From: Gp6-AA40 sp035496255
GTDB taxonomy: Bacteria > Acidobacteriota > Vicinamibacteria > Vicinamibacterales > UBA2999
Direction: 5' to 3'
Assembly (NCBI GenBank): GCA_035496255.1
Contig: DATJEU010000062.1
Span: 21,902 to 85,901 of the forward strand
DNA length: 64,000 nt
In this document: positions 27,936 through 35,854 of the stretch, in pieces
Layout of the letters: each line of letters opens with the position of its first letter
Numbering within the stretch: position 1 is the stretch's first letter
The notes under the pieces: generated by a model
What the model saw: only the letters and a program-made list of their open reading frames with translations
The model's database searches: none
What the model was told of the DNA's origin: nothing
Made by a program: the position numbers and the translations under genes

Positions 27936-27988
27936 TCCTTCAACCACTCGGACATCTCTCCACTGTAAAATCAACGCTTTGCGAGCGG
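27936..27988. repeat. Direct repeat B: detached 5' fragment of tRNA-Ser
   Basis: This copy repeats the first 26 nt of tRNA-Ser exactly (minus-strand sense) plus 27 bp of flanking DNA with 6 mismatches. The rest of the tRNA is absent, so this is a non-functional scar. It lies 51 bp after the toxin stop. It may be an old attachment-site duplication or a recombination scar. Confidence 0.85.
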
Positions 27989-28315
27989 CGAACGAGCACA
28001 ATACCGCGAACTCGTCGCGGCTGCCTGGCGTTTGCCGGTCGCAGTTCGATGCAGCACCTCACAAGCGCGCGGAGGTGGATCGCCGCTCGATTCCACCAGG
28101 CCGATGGTCTGACTGACGGCGTTGCAGCGTTGCCGCCGCATGGTCCGCGCCGGGATGTGCCGAGAGATAGCAATCAGCCCGGCATCCGGAGTCCCCACAG
28201 GATGATTGCGAACGAAACGATGCCGGTCGGCGCCGACGAATACGCGACGACCTCCCGGGAACTCACCGATCCGACGCCGCGAACCCCACCGTCCTTGTGA
28301 ATATCGAGAGGGCCT
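27989..28315. other. Intergenic stretch, nothing coding seen
   Basis: This is 327 bp between the tRNA scar and the second aldo/keto reductase. Only overlapping Arg/Pro-rich shadow frames are present. No RNA fold or repeat was recognised. Confidence 0.4.
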
Positions 28316-29287
28316 ATGAATGAACGAACGCTTGGCGCGAGCGGCCTGACCACGCCGCCGCTGATCCTTGGCGGCAATGTCTTCGGATGGACGGCGGACC
28401 GGACGACGTCGCACGCCATCCTCGACGCGTTCGTCGGCGGCGGCGGCCGCATGATCGACACGGCCGACAGTTACTCGAGCTGGGTTCCCGGTCACAGCGG
28501 CGGCGAATCGGAAACGATCATCGGCGAGTGGTTGCGCGCACGCGGACGGCGCGATGCCGTCCTGATCGCGACGAAAGTGGGCGCGAAGGTGTTCGGGAGC
28601 AAAGGGCTGGCGCCCGCGCGCATCCTGAAGGCCGCCGACGATTCGCTGAAGCGGCTGCAGACCGACTACATCGATCTGTACTTCGCTCACTACGACGATC
28701 CGGAGACGCCGCTCGACGCAACGCTCACCGCATTCGACGCGCTCGTGAAGTCAGGGAAGGTGCGGGTGATCGGTGCGTCGAACTACACGGCCGGCCGGCT
28801 GCGCGAGGCGCTCGAGACCAGCGCCGTACGATCGCTCGCGTCGTACTCGGTGCTGCAGCCGGAATACAACCTGGTCGAGCGCGCGAAGTTCGAAGGGCCG
28901 CTGCAGGATCTCTGCGTGACGCGACATATCGCCGCGGTGCCGTACTTCGCGCTCGCGTCCGGGTTCCTCACCGGCAAGTACCACAACACCGGGGATGCGG
29001 CGCAGAAGGCTCGCGGGGGCGCCGTCGGCAAGTACCTCAACGACCATGGCCTTGCCGTGTTACGCGCAGTCGAACGGGTTGCCAACGAAGCGCATGCCAC
29101 CCCGGCGCAGGTCGCACTCGCGTGGCTGGCCGCCCAGCCTGCGGTCGCGGCCCCGATCGCGAGCGCCACGCGCGTGACGCAGGTGGAAGAGCTGCTGGGC
29201 GCGATACGCCTGACGTTGACGCCGGAGCAACTGCGTGCGCTCGAGGAGGCGAGCCGGTCGCAGGCGCCAGCGATCAAGAGACCCTAG
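28316..29287 (+). CDS. Aldo/keto reductase
   Basis: This 323-residue NADPH-dependent reductase has LILGGNVFGW, MIDTADSYSSW (catalytic Asp and Tyr), LIATKVGAKV (Lys), YIDLYFAHYDDPETP (His) and VIGASNYTAGRL. It belongs to the YajO/tas-like group with an extended N-terminal loop (HSGGESETIIGEWLRARGRR). It starts at ATG 28316 within GGGCCTATGAATG, with GAGAGGG about 8 nt upstream. Substrate is unknown. Confidence 0.93.
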   Translation: MNERTLGASGLTTPPLILGGNVFGWTADRTTSHAILDAFVGGGGRMIDTADSYSSWVPGHSGGESETIIGEWLRARGRRDAVLIATKVGAKVFGSKGLAPARILKAADDSLKRLQTDYIDLYFAHYDDPETPLDATLTAFDALVKSGKVRVIGASNYTAGRLREALETSAVRSLASYSVLQPEYNLVERAKFEGPLQDLCVTRHIAAVPYFALASGFLTGKYHNTGDAAQKARGGAVGKYLNDHGLAVLRAVERVANEAHATPAQVALAWLAAQPAVAAPIASATRVTQVEELLGAIRLTLTPEQLRALEEASRSQAPAIKRP

Positions 29288-29741
29288 ACGTCGCGCGCGA
29301 CAGCAGGGACGCGGCAAACCGCCAGCTGTGAGGCTGGCCGCCGCCGTCCCCGATCGCGGGCTGGATGATTTCGCCGCGATCGTCGATGCACGGTTCCTTC
29401 ACACGGCATCGCGCGATCGATCGCGCATCCTCGCCGCGCTGGCGCGTGACGCGTTGATACCGCTGCGGTCCGACGCCACCGCGTTGGACAGCCCGCTCAG
29501 GGGCCCACAAGATTAGGTGTGACACCTCTGTGAAGTCACGAACGGAGCGGCGCAAAGTCTTCATATCCGATCCCCTATTCACCCTATGTGCGCTCTCCAT
29601 GTCGCGCGGCGCTGCAGCCAGGCGGATGCGCAACCAGTTGCTCCTCAGGCATTTGCCATAGCGTTGGCGGGCGCGAAGAGTCGCGCCGCTGCCGGGTCAG
29701 CCATAGGGCATCTCGATTGCTTGGGCGGGTGCGAGGTTTTG
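29288..29741. other. Intergenic leader region of the PEP-CTERM gene
   Basis: No convincing gene is present. A weak 62-codon frame at 29331-29516 has no ribosome site. Around 29669-29686 a hairpin GGCGCG-AAGAGT-CGCGCC lies in the presumed 5' leader, followed by a GCTGCCGGGTCAGCC segment with self-complementary ends. It was compared mentally with c-di-GMP-I riboswitches and lacks their conserved GCAAAG core. Confidence 0.35.
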
Positions 29742-30434
29742 ATGAGATACCTGCTCACGTGCACGGGACTCTTACTGGCAATCGTCTGCTTTGCGTCCGG
29801 TGCGGACGCCAGCCCCATCACATACACGCTCTCAGGGACTGCCTCCGGCCAGATCGGCACCACGTCGTTCAGAGACGCGGCCATCACCTTTACCGCGACC
29901 GGCGACACCGACAATGCAATCCAGTTGACCGACCCCGAACTCGAGGGCCTTGTCGCCTACGCGAATTCGTTCACCACATTCATGGTGAACATCCAGGGCG
30001 TAGGGACGGCGACGCTGACGGAACCGTCCGAGATCTTCGGCTTGCCGCAGGCCATCATCGACGAGGATGAGGAAATTCCCCCGTTGCCCGTCGTGATCTT
30101 CGGAAGGCTCGATAATCCACCGCAACTGGGCAGCTTCACGGGGGTGGGAGGCGTCGGCAGCGACCTGCTCGCCGGCTACGACCTCACGACCAGCATCGGA
30201 CCGATCACGGGCGTCGGCGGCATCGGGTTCAACCCGGACTGCGGCATTGGATTCAACGACCCGTGCGTGCAGACGACGCTGGGCCTGATGACGTTCACGA
30301 CGAATGACTTCTTCGGCGAGGCAACATTCACTGCCAGGGTAGCGCCGGTCCCGGAGCCGGCGACGCTGCTGCTGATGGGCGGCGGCCTGATGGCGCTTCG
30401 TCGCCGTTCGCGATCCCTGAGGCGCGAGAGCTAG
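29742..30434 (+). CDS. PEP-CTERM sorting domain-containing exported protein
   Basis: This 230-residue protein has a signal peptide (about residues 1-23, cut near ADAS), a beta-rich body (ITYTLSGTASGQIGTTSF...) and the exosortase-recognition tail VPEPATLLLMGGGLMALRRR: a VPEP motif, a hydrophobic helix and a basic end. It should be processed by an exosortase and anchored or released at the surface; no exosortase gene lies in the window. The body is rich in Gly/Asp and has one close Cys pair (PDCGIGFNDPC). Function is unknown. Confidence 0.9.
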   Translation: MRYLLTCTGLLLAIVCFASGADASPITYTLSGTASGQIGTTSFRDAAITFTATGDTDNAIQLTDPELEGLVAYANSFTTFMVNIQGVGTATLTEPSEIFGLPQAIIDEDEEIPPLPVVIFGRLDNPPQLGSFTGVGGVGSDLLAGYDLTTSIGPITGVGGIGFNPDCGIGFNDPCVQTTLGLMTFTTNDFFGEATFTARVAPVPEPATLLLMGGGLMALRRRSRSLRRES

Positions 30435-30611
30435 AACTGGTCGGACGCGCAGCGGACGCCGATGTGCGGCTCCTGCGCGTCCGGTGGTGTCTCGAGCCGC
30501 CGCGACACCCGCACCCCATTCGCATCCGATACCCACGAGCCGCCGCGGGCGACGGTACGATTCGCCGGGGCCTTCGTACTTCGCTCGCAATCCGCGCGCA
30601 CAAGAGTGCAC
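30431..30611 (-). pseudogene. C-terminal relic of an FGE-sulfatase-fold gene
   Basis: The minus strand encodes TVARGGSWVSDANGVRVSRR then LETPPDAQEPHIGVRCASDQF and a stop at 30431-30433. This matches the end of the intact TIR-FGE protein at 34473 almost residue for residue (RGGSWVSGAEGVRVSRR, LETAPDTQEPQIGVRCASDRL). Just upstream the homologous reading (KYEGPGESYR) continues in another frame, so a frameshift is also present. Everything before that is gone. The relic's stop overlaps the PEP-CTERM stop on the other strand. Confidence 0.8.
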
Positions 30612-30621
30612 GGCTGCCGCC

Positions 30622-31032
30622 CTAATTCGAGTCGAGCTTGTTCACGTCCCTGATCTCGCGAAGCGCCTTCCGCATGTCCTCCACGACCCGCATCTGTTCG
30701 AGCGAAACGTTCAGGGCATCAGCCGTCGCTCGTACCGCGTCGACCACGGCGTGACGGGCCGCCTCGGTGGTGACGCGGGCCTCCTCGCTCGCCGCGCGGG
30801 CCGCCTCGGCCGCCATGCGCGCCTCCTCGCTGGCCACCCGCGCGGTTTCAGCGGTTTCTCGCAACCGCTCTCGATCCTGGCGCACTGCTTCGAGCGCCTC
30901 GCGATGATGGTCGCGGACCTCACGCGCTTGCTCGGCGAGGCGCCTGAACTCTTCCGCCTCGCTCCTCGCGGTTTCAGCGACTACCGGGTTCTCCGCTGGC
31001 GCACGAGCGACGTCGTCATCTGGTCCGTTCAT
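30622..31032 (-). CDS. Coiled-coil protein, hypothetical
   Basis: This 136-residue hydrophilic protein consists almost entirely of alpha-helical, Ala/Glu/Arg-rich repeats of about 11 residues (for example ARVASEEARMAAEAARAASEE), resembling apolipoprotein or LEA-like amphipathic helices. There is no signal peptide or membrane segment. The window neighbours include a Crp/Fnr gene upstream on the same strand. It may be a stress or scaffold protein; no family is assigned. Confidence 0.65.
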   Translation of the reverse strand: MNGPDDDVARAPAENPVVAETARSEAEEFRRLAEQAREVRDHHREALEAVRQDRERLRETAETARVASEEARMAAEAARAASEEARVTTEAARHAVVDAVRATADALNVSLEQMRVVEDMRKALREIRDVNKLDSN

Positions 31033-31120
31033 GGCCGCTCCTGCCGCCAGACTATCCGATGCCGGCCCACGAGAAATGTCCTGAACCGAACGTCACATCG
31101 GTGTCTGTCGCCGCCGCGCC

Positions 31121-31777
31121 TCAGTCCCGTAACACCACGCTCAGCAGGGAGTCGTTGATTTTGAGCGAGCCGTTGTAGTCGATGAATCCGAGCTTCCGAA
31201 ATTTGTTCATGAAGAAATTCACCCGCGAGCGGGTCGTGCCGACCATTTCCGCGAGGACTTCCTGAGACACCTTCGGAAGGGCACGGTGAGGCGCCTCTGC
31301 CTCGCCGTACCGTGCCAGCAGCAAGAGGGTTCGAGCGAGTCGCTTCTCAGTGGAGTTGAACAACTGGTCGACGAGGTCTTCTTCGATGCGGATGTTCCTC
31401 GTCAACATGTGCGTCAGGAACCGATCGGCGAACGCTGGCGCCGCGTGAAGCTGGCGAATCATGTCCAATTTCTCAACAGCCAGAATCGTGCACGGCGACA
31501 TGGCCGTCGCTGTCGCCATGCGGTGCACCTGGCCGGCAAGGCAGCCCTCGCCGAAGAAATTGCCGGACTCGAGCAGCGCGACCACCGCCTCTTTTCCCGT
31601 ACGTGACAGGACGGATAGCCTCACCGCACCGGTCTCGACGAACATGACGCTCGTGGCAGGTTCGCCCTGCGCGAAGATCTCTGACCCCGGTTCGTGCTCA
31701 ATGCGCTGTAGTCGCACGCCGGTCCAATCGACGGGATCAATAAGCCTGATTGTGGAGGTGCTCTTCGATTTGCTCAT
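31121..31777 (-). CDS. Crp/Fnr family transcriptional regulator
   Basis: This 218-residue protein has a cyclic-nucleotide-binding-type beta-roll (FAQGEPATSVMFVETGAVRLSVLSRTGKEAVVALLESGNFFGEGCLAG) and a C-terminal HTH (VSQEVLAEMVGTTRSRVNFFMNKFRKLGFIDYNGSLKI). The beta-roll lacks the GELALI...RAATV arrangement expected for cAMP binding, so the effector is uncertain. It is closely similar to the regulator at 51195 (LLLARYGEAE/LLLARYGTDT; RSRVNFFMNKFR in both), showing a paralogous set. Confidence 0.92.
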   Translation of the reverse strand: MSKSKSTSTIRLIDPVDWTGVRLQRIEHEPGSEIFAQGEPATSVMFVETGAVRLSVLSRTGKEAVVALLESGNFFGEGCLAGQVHRMATATAMSPCTILAVEKLDMIRQLHAAPAFADRFLTHMLTRNIRIEEDLVDQLFNSTEKRLARTLLLLARYGEAEAPHRALPKVSQEVLAEMVGTTRSRVNFFMNKFRKLGFIDYNGSLKINDSLLSVVLRD

Positions 31778-31914
31778 CGGACGTCATCGTCCCTTCCGGA
31801 CGGCTGGCCCTGGCGATCTGGACGCCGGACGCGGTACTGCGATCTCACATTGACGCAGGGGCAACTCGTTCGCACACCCGGAAGGCTCCATGATTACGGT
31901 CGCTCGACGGAGCG

Positions 31915-33012
31915 TCAAGACTGAATCAGCACGCCGGCCGGCACCGGCTGCCGGGGCAGGTCGATGGTGAACACGCATCCTCGGCCCGGCAGGTTGCGCG
32001 CGTAGATCCGGCCGTCGTTCATTTCGGCGCCCCATCGGCTGAAGGCGAGGCCCAGACCAATGCCGGTTCGATCGGCGCTGCGTTGCTCGAATGGCCGGAA
32101 AAGATCGTTGACGTCCCCACTGGGGAGTCCACCGCACTCGTCCTGGACTTCGATGAGCACCCGCTCGGCGCTTGCGCCAGCCCTGAGCGTGACGCTCGTC
32201 CGCGGTCGTGTGAACTTGAAGGCATTGTGCAGAAGATTTCCGACGACCGCGGCGAGCACCTGTCTGTCAGCCGCGACCACCAGGCTGCGTTCGACCGGCG
32301 CGACGATGAATCTGATCCCACGCGCGTTTGCGTCCAATTGCGACGCTGAGGCGATTTCTTCGACCAGCGCCGCAACCGTGAAGCGCTCCAGGTTTTGAAT
32401 CCCCTTCGTGAGACGGACCTCCGCGACTGACCGAGTCACCAGCGCGCGTGAGGCCAGGAGGCTGCGATGCAGTACCGTGCCGGTGCTTCCCCCCACGCCA
32501 ACATCCCCGGTGGCCAGCAGCTCGAACGCCATGATCGCCGTGTTGAGCAGGTTGCGCAACTCATGCACGAAGAACCCGAACTGTTCGCTCCCGCGTGCGC
32601 ACTCTCCATCGATGCCAGATGGCGGGTGCTCGGGCTCGTACTCCGTCACCGCACCCGCGATGGCATCGTCCAGGCATCGGTTCAGCGTTCGAAACTCCCC
32701 GGTGCTGATCGGTGCCTTCAGTTCCACCGCAAGTTCGGTGATCGCCTGACAGACATCGCCGTAGGCATGCACCACCTGCGATGCCGTGAATCCCTGGCGC
32801 AGGAGGTCGTGTCCGTGCTTGATCGCGCTGGTGCCGATCTCGGGGCTCGTGAGCTGGCCGAGGCGCAGCGTCTCTCTCAGTTGATTCAGGAACACCGGGA
32901 CGCCGTGGTCGATCTTCGGCTGGGTGGGTGGCGAGCTCGACCTCGCGGCCACGCTGGCCTGGCATCGCTGGAGGATCTCATCCTGATTGACCGCAATGAA
33001 TTCGCGAAGCAT
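31915..33012 (-). CDS. Soluble sensor histidine kinase
   Basis: The start at 33012 gives 365 residues; the frame is open further upstream but that region is not protein-like. The N-terminal about 150 residues (MLREFIAVNQDEILQRC, helical) resemble the RsbR-type or RsbRD-like four-helix sensor. The H-box is FFVHELRNLLNTAIMAFEL, followed by the N-box NLLHNAFKFTR, DECGGLP and GIGLGLAFSRW. No transmembrane segment is seen. It lies 137 bp upstream of the Crp/Fnr gene on the same strand, without an adjacent receiver. Confidence 0.85.
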   Translation of the reverse strand: MLREFIAVNQDEILQRCQASVAARSSSPPTQPKIDHGVPVFLNQLRETLRLGQLTSPEIGTSAIKHGHDLLRQGFTASQVVHAYGDVCQAITELAVELKAPISTGEFRTLNRCLDDAIAGAVTEYEPEHPPSGIDGECARGSEQFGFFVHELRNLLNTAIMAFELLATGDVGVGGSTGTVLHRSLLASRALVTRSVAEVRLTKGIQNLERFTVAALVEEIASASQLDANARGIRFIVAPVERSLVVAADRQVLAAVVGNLLHNAFKFTRPRTSVTLRAGASAERVLIEVQDECGGLPSGDVNDLFRPFEQRSADRTGIGLGLAFSRWGAEMNDGRIYARNLPGRGCVFTIDLPRQPVPAGVLIQS

Positions 33013-33154
33013 GAACGCCCTCGATAAGGCTAAGGGTAAGCGTTTCAGCTGGACCTGTGGTGTGCGAAAAGACACACAGGGAAGCGAGGCATTCTGATTC
33101 AGCGCGTCATGTGCTGAACGAGACGGCGCCGATCGCGAGAGCGGTCCACACTGA

Positions 33155-33406
33155 ATGGTGTCGGACATGAACCAGCAATCGTTGTCAAACGCGAAATCGG
33201 GGGACGTCCTCGTCTCGCATTCCACCGCTGTGCGTGAGCATGGGATCAGCGTCATCCCAGACGCCCCGCACGCGAGGGCTCCCACGCACGACGCCGCGCT
33301 CAGAGAGGGGCGGTCAGAGGCAGACGCGAGGGGCGTGGATGCCTGGCTGACTGAGGACCTGACGCATGTCGTCAAGATCGCTTCACATCGGGCGCCGGAC
33401 AAGTAG
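33155..33406 (+). CDS. Small hypothetical protein, 83 aa
   Basis: This is a short ORF (alternative start ATG 33167). The second half (ISVIPDAPHARAPTHDAA, then EADARGVDAWLTEDLTHVVKI) has the alternating pattern of small DUF2188-like alpha/beta proteins. There is no ribosome site of note. It is divergent from the histidine kinase gene. Evidence is codon composition and this weak resemblance only. Confidence 0.4.
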   Translation: MVSDMNQQSLSNAKSGDVLVSHSTAVREHGISVIPDAPHARAPTHDAALREGRSEADARGVDAWLTEDLTHVVKIASHRAPDK

Positions 33407-33634
33407 CGATTCCGTTGGTCGTCTCGCTGAGCAGGATCGCTCGATCGAGCGCGTCAGTTCGGACTGGCCGGTCTTGCCGTCGGCGCCCGCGACGTCGGCG
33501 AAGTCACCTCATGCCTTCGCGGTGACTCTGGCGCTTCTGAGCGCCGCCTCACGGCGGGGTATTCGTCGCCGCTCGAATGTGGGAATGCGCATGCGGCCGT
33601 GCGCTCGTGGCGATTCAGAACAGATGGAGGACAG

Positions 33635-34087
33635 ATGACTAGACGCAGTCCCAGCGCGACCCGGCGTAATTCCAGCACCGCGCCGAAAACTTTGCCTGGC
33701 ACGCCGAGCGTGGACGGGCTGGAGGAACGGATGCTGGCATTTGCCGAGCAGCTGGGTCGAATCGCTGGGACGATGCAAGCAAAAGCAGCGGGATGGATGG
33801 ACGGTGACGTACTGAGGCAGGACCTCGCTCGCGTGCGCGACGACGCCGCGGGTCTCCTCCAGCAACTCAGGGCAGACGCGCCGCCGGTCGTCTCGAACAG
33901 ACCGCCTGACGCGCCGGCGCCCGGAAACAGCCGCGGACGAAGTGGCGGCATGGTCGACGCACCCGGGAAGAAACATCGTCCGCCCATGCCGACCGATCCC
34001 GCGGCGAACCGTGTTGGAAGTCAGCGGGCCAAAATGCGCGCGGTGAAAACGATGGCCAAGACGTCGCGGCACCGCGGGCGCGGATAG
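33635..34087 (+). CDS. Hypothetical protein with basic C-terminus, 150 aa
   Basis: The ATG at 33635 has GGAGG 5 nt upstream, which decides the start within a longer open frame. The protein is hydrophilic: a basic N-terminus (MTRRSPSATRRNSS), a central amphipathic helical part (LEERMLAFAEQLGRIAGTMQ; DVLRQDLARVRDDAAGLLQQL) and a disordered, Pro/Lys/Arg-rich tail ending TMAKTSRHRGRG. This may be a nucleic-acid-associated protein; no family is recognised. Confidence 0.6.
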   Translation: MTRRSPSATRRNSSTAPKTLPGTPSVDGLEERMLAFAEQLGRIAGTMQAKAAGWMDGDVLRQDLARVRDDAAGLLQQLRADAPPVVSNRPPDAPAPGNSRGRSGGMVDAPGKKHRPPMPTDPAANRVGSQRAKMRAVKTMAKTSRHRGRG

Positions 34088-34472
34088 TGTGAGCCTGGCG
34101 TTCCGGTCTTCGTAACGCAGGAGACCCAGGCGGAGTAACGCGCCGCACGCGCCACCATTGGCAGCGGATGAACGTGTGCGCGCATTCTGTGTCAACTGCC
34201 GCCAAGATTCGGGTCAAAGATGCGGTTCGCATTGCCTTGATGCGTCTCGACATACCTCCAAGACGGTTAGGAATGCAATTCGCGCCCGCCGGTTGGCTCG
34301 CCGCTTCCCTCGCACGGCTCGCGCTCGAATCGGGCGGCTCGATTCCGCGTGTCGCGACCTTCTTAGTGCACCGGGTTCCACGAAGAGAAGAAACGCAGGC
34401 GTCGAACAAGAAGGAAGGACGTTATGGCGTCGTCACCGCGCAAATGCAATGCGCGAATGCGCGACGCGTGAG
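34088..34472. other. Intergenic stretch, no gene supported
   Basis: This is 385 bp between convergent genes. A plus-strand frame at 34168-34476 and several overlapping minus frames exist, but none has a ribosome site or recognisable domain. No repeat or RNA was identified. Confidence 0.4.
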
Positions 34473-35816
34473 TTAGAGGCGATCCGACGCGCAGCGGACG
34501 CCGATCTGCGGCTCCTGCGTATCCGGCGCCGTTTCGAGCCGACGGGAGACGCGGACGCCTTCGGCACCGGACACCCACGATCCTCCGCGGACGACCGCCG
34601 ACGCGTTTCCCGCCAGCGGCAAGTCCGGATGGCTCGGATCGCTGGTGTCGTCGTAGGCGTTGTAGTAGCGATCGAGCACCCACTCCGACACGTTCCCCAG
34701 CATGTCGTAGAGCCCGAACGCGTTCGGTTGCTTCATCCCGACCGGATGCGTGCGATCGTCGCTGTTGTCCGCGTACCAGGCGATCGCCGTGAGCGTGCCG
34801 TAATAGCGCGTGCTCGTGCCGCCACGTGCGGCGTACTCCCATTCAGCCTCGGTTGGCAGGCGGCCGCCAATGCGCGTGCAGTAGGCCCGCGCCTGTGGCC
34901 AGTCGATGCCGACCGCCGGTAAATCTGCTTCAGCCGCGTTGTGGCCGCTCACAGGGCCATCGACCTTGCGATACGCAGCATTGGTCGCTTCTGTCCGTGC
35001 CAGCCAGAACCCGCGTGCGATCTCCACGGCGTGCGCCGGTTTCTCATCGGCCTCGCACGAAGGGTCGCCATCGGAGCATCCCATCACCAGATGACCGGGC
35101 GGGATCCAGACGTACACCAGGCCATCGCGGGGATTGACCTGCGTCTTCGGCCCGCCGGTTGCCGCAGACGGCATGTTCGGCGCCGGTGTGGCCGCGGGTG
35201 AGGCGCCAGTCGCGTTGTTGGCTGCCGGCGCCGGTTGCGCCGCGGCATCCGGCGTCGCGGCCGCTTCGCGCGATTTGCGGGGAAGCAGTATCGCCACGAG
35301 CGCAACGGCCACAACGAGCGTTGCCGCGATCGACAGCCACAGCGCGCGTCTGGACGTGACGGTGGCGGCGAATTGCCCATGCCGTCCGGCGAGCACCTCC
35401 CTCAGGACCGGCTCGATCTTCGCGATGTCCTGATCATCGAAGGCCGTGCCGGCGTCGAGCCATTGGCTGGTGGACAGGAAGTACTGCAGATCAGCCGACG
35501 GCGTGACGCGCGCCAGCCGCACCGGCGCGATCGGCTTTCTCGCGTTGAAGGCGAGTTCCACTTCGCGCAGCACGTGCGGCGACGCGTTGGACGTCTCGGT
35601 CAGCAGCAGAAGCACGCCAGCGCTGTTCGTGATCGCGGCGCCGATCGCGGCGGGATAACTGGTCGAGACCTCGATGTCACGATCCGCAATCCAGCAGGGG
35701 ATGCCGGCGCGTTCGAGCGCGCCGAGGGCGCGATGCGCGAGTTCGGCATCGGCAGAAGCAAAGCTGAGAAAGATGTAGCTCACGAAATGGATGTCCGGGC
35801 GGCATCGATCGTACAC
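34473..35816 (-). CDS. TIR domain-TM-FGE-sulfatase-fold protein
   Basis: This 447-residue protein has three parts. Residues about 12-140 are a TIR domain: YIFLSFASADAELAHRALGALERAGIPCWIADRDI, written here in pieces, then TETSNASPHVLREVELA with Glu85 at the position of the SARM1-type NADase glutamate. A single TM helix spans about 158-178, followed by an Ala/Pro-rich linker. From about 225 is an FGE-like domain (FWLARTEATNAAYR, GGRLPTEAEWEYAARGG, FGLYDMLGNVSEWV, VVRGGSWVSG, IGVRCASD). The catalytic cysteine pair of true FGE in the RGGSW region is absent, so this domain is probably a ligand-binding lectin-like fold. Confidence 0.9.
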   Translation of the reverse strand: MYDRCRPDIHFVSYIFLSFASADAELAHRALGALERAGIPCWIADRDIEVSTSYPAAIGAAITNSAGVLLLLTETSNASPHVLREVELAFNARKPIAPVRLARVTPSADLQYFLSTSQWLDAGTAFDDQDIAKIEPVLREVLAGRHGQFAATVTSRRALWLSIAATLVVAVALVAILLPRKSREAAATPDAAAQPAPAANNATGASPAATPAPNMPSAATGGPKTQVNPRDGLVYVWIPPGHLVMGCSDGDPSCEADEKPAHAVEIARGFWLARTEATNAAYRKVDGPVSGHNAAEADLPAVGIDWPQARAYCTRIGGRLPTEAEWEYAARGGTSTRYYGTLTAIAWYADNSDDRTHPVGMKQPNAFGLYDMLGNVSEWVLDRYYNAYDDTSDPSHPDLPLAGNASAVVRGGSWVSGAEGVRVSRRLETAPDTQEPQIGVRCASDRL

Positions 35817-35854
35817 CGTTGAGCCGGCCGTCCGATTCGTCTACGCTTGCCGCC

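Noticed and set aside
29331..29516. 62-codon frame after the second aldo/keto reductase
   Set aside because: GTG start without ribosome site. It has some protein-like character but no recognisable family.
29640..29741. c-di-GMP riboswitch in the PEP-CTERM leader
   Set aside because: A hairpin and a GCCGGGTCAGCC segment are present, but the conserved GCAAAG core and tetraloop-receptor arrangement of the c-di-GMP-I class are absent.
34168..34476. 102-codon plus-strand ORF before the TIR-FGE gene end
   Set aside because: No ribosome site, no domain, mixed composition, and it overlaps the end of the real minus-strand gene.
30431..34600. Diversity-generating retroelement suggested by two copies of an FGE-fold C-terminus
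   Set aside because: No reverse transcriptase or Avd gene is present. Differences between the copies are not restricted to adenine positions, and one copy is frameshifted and truncated, so ordinary duplication and decay explains it.
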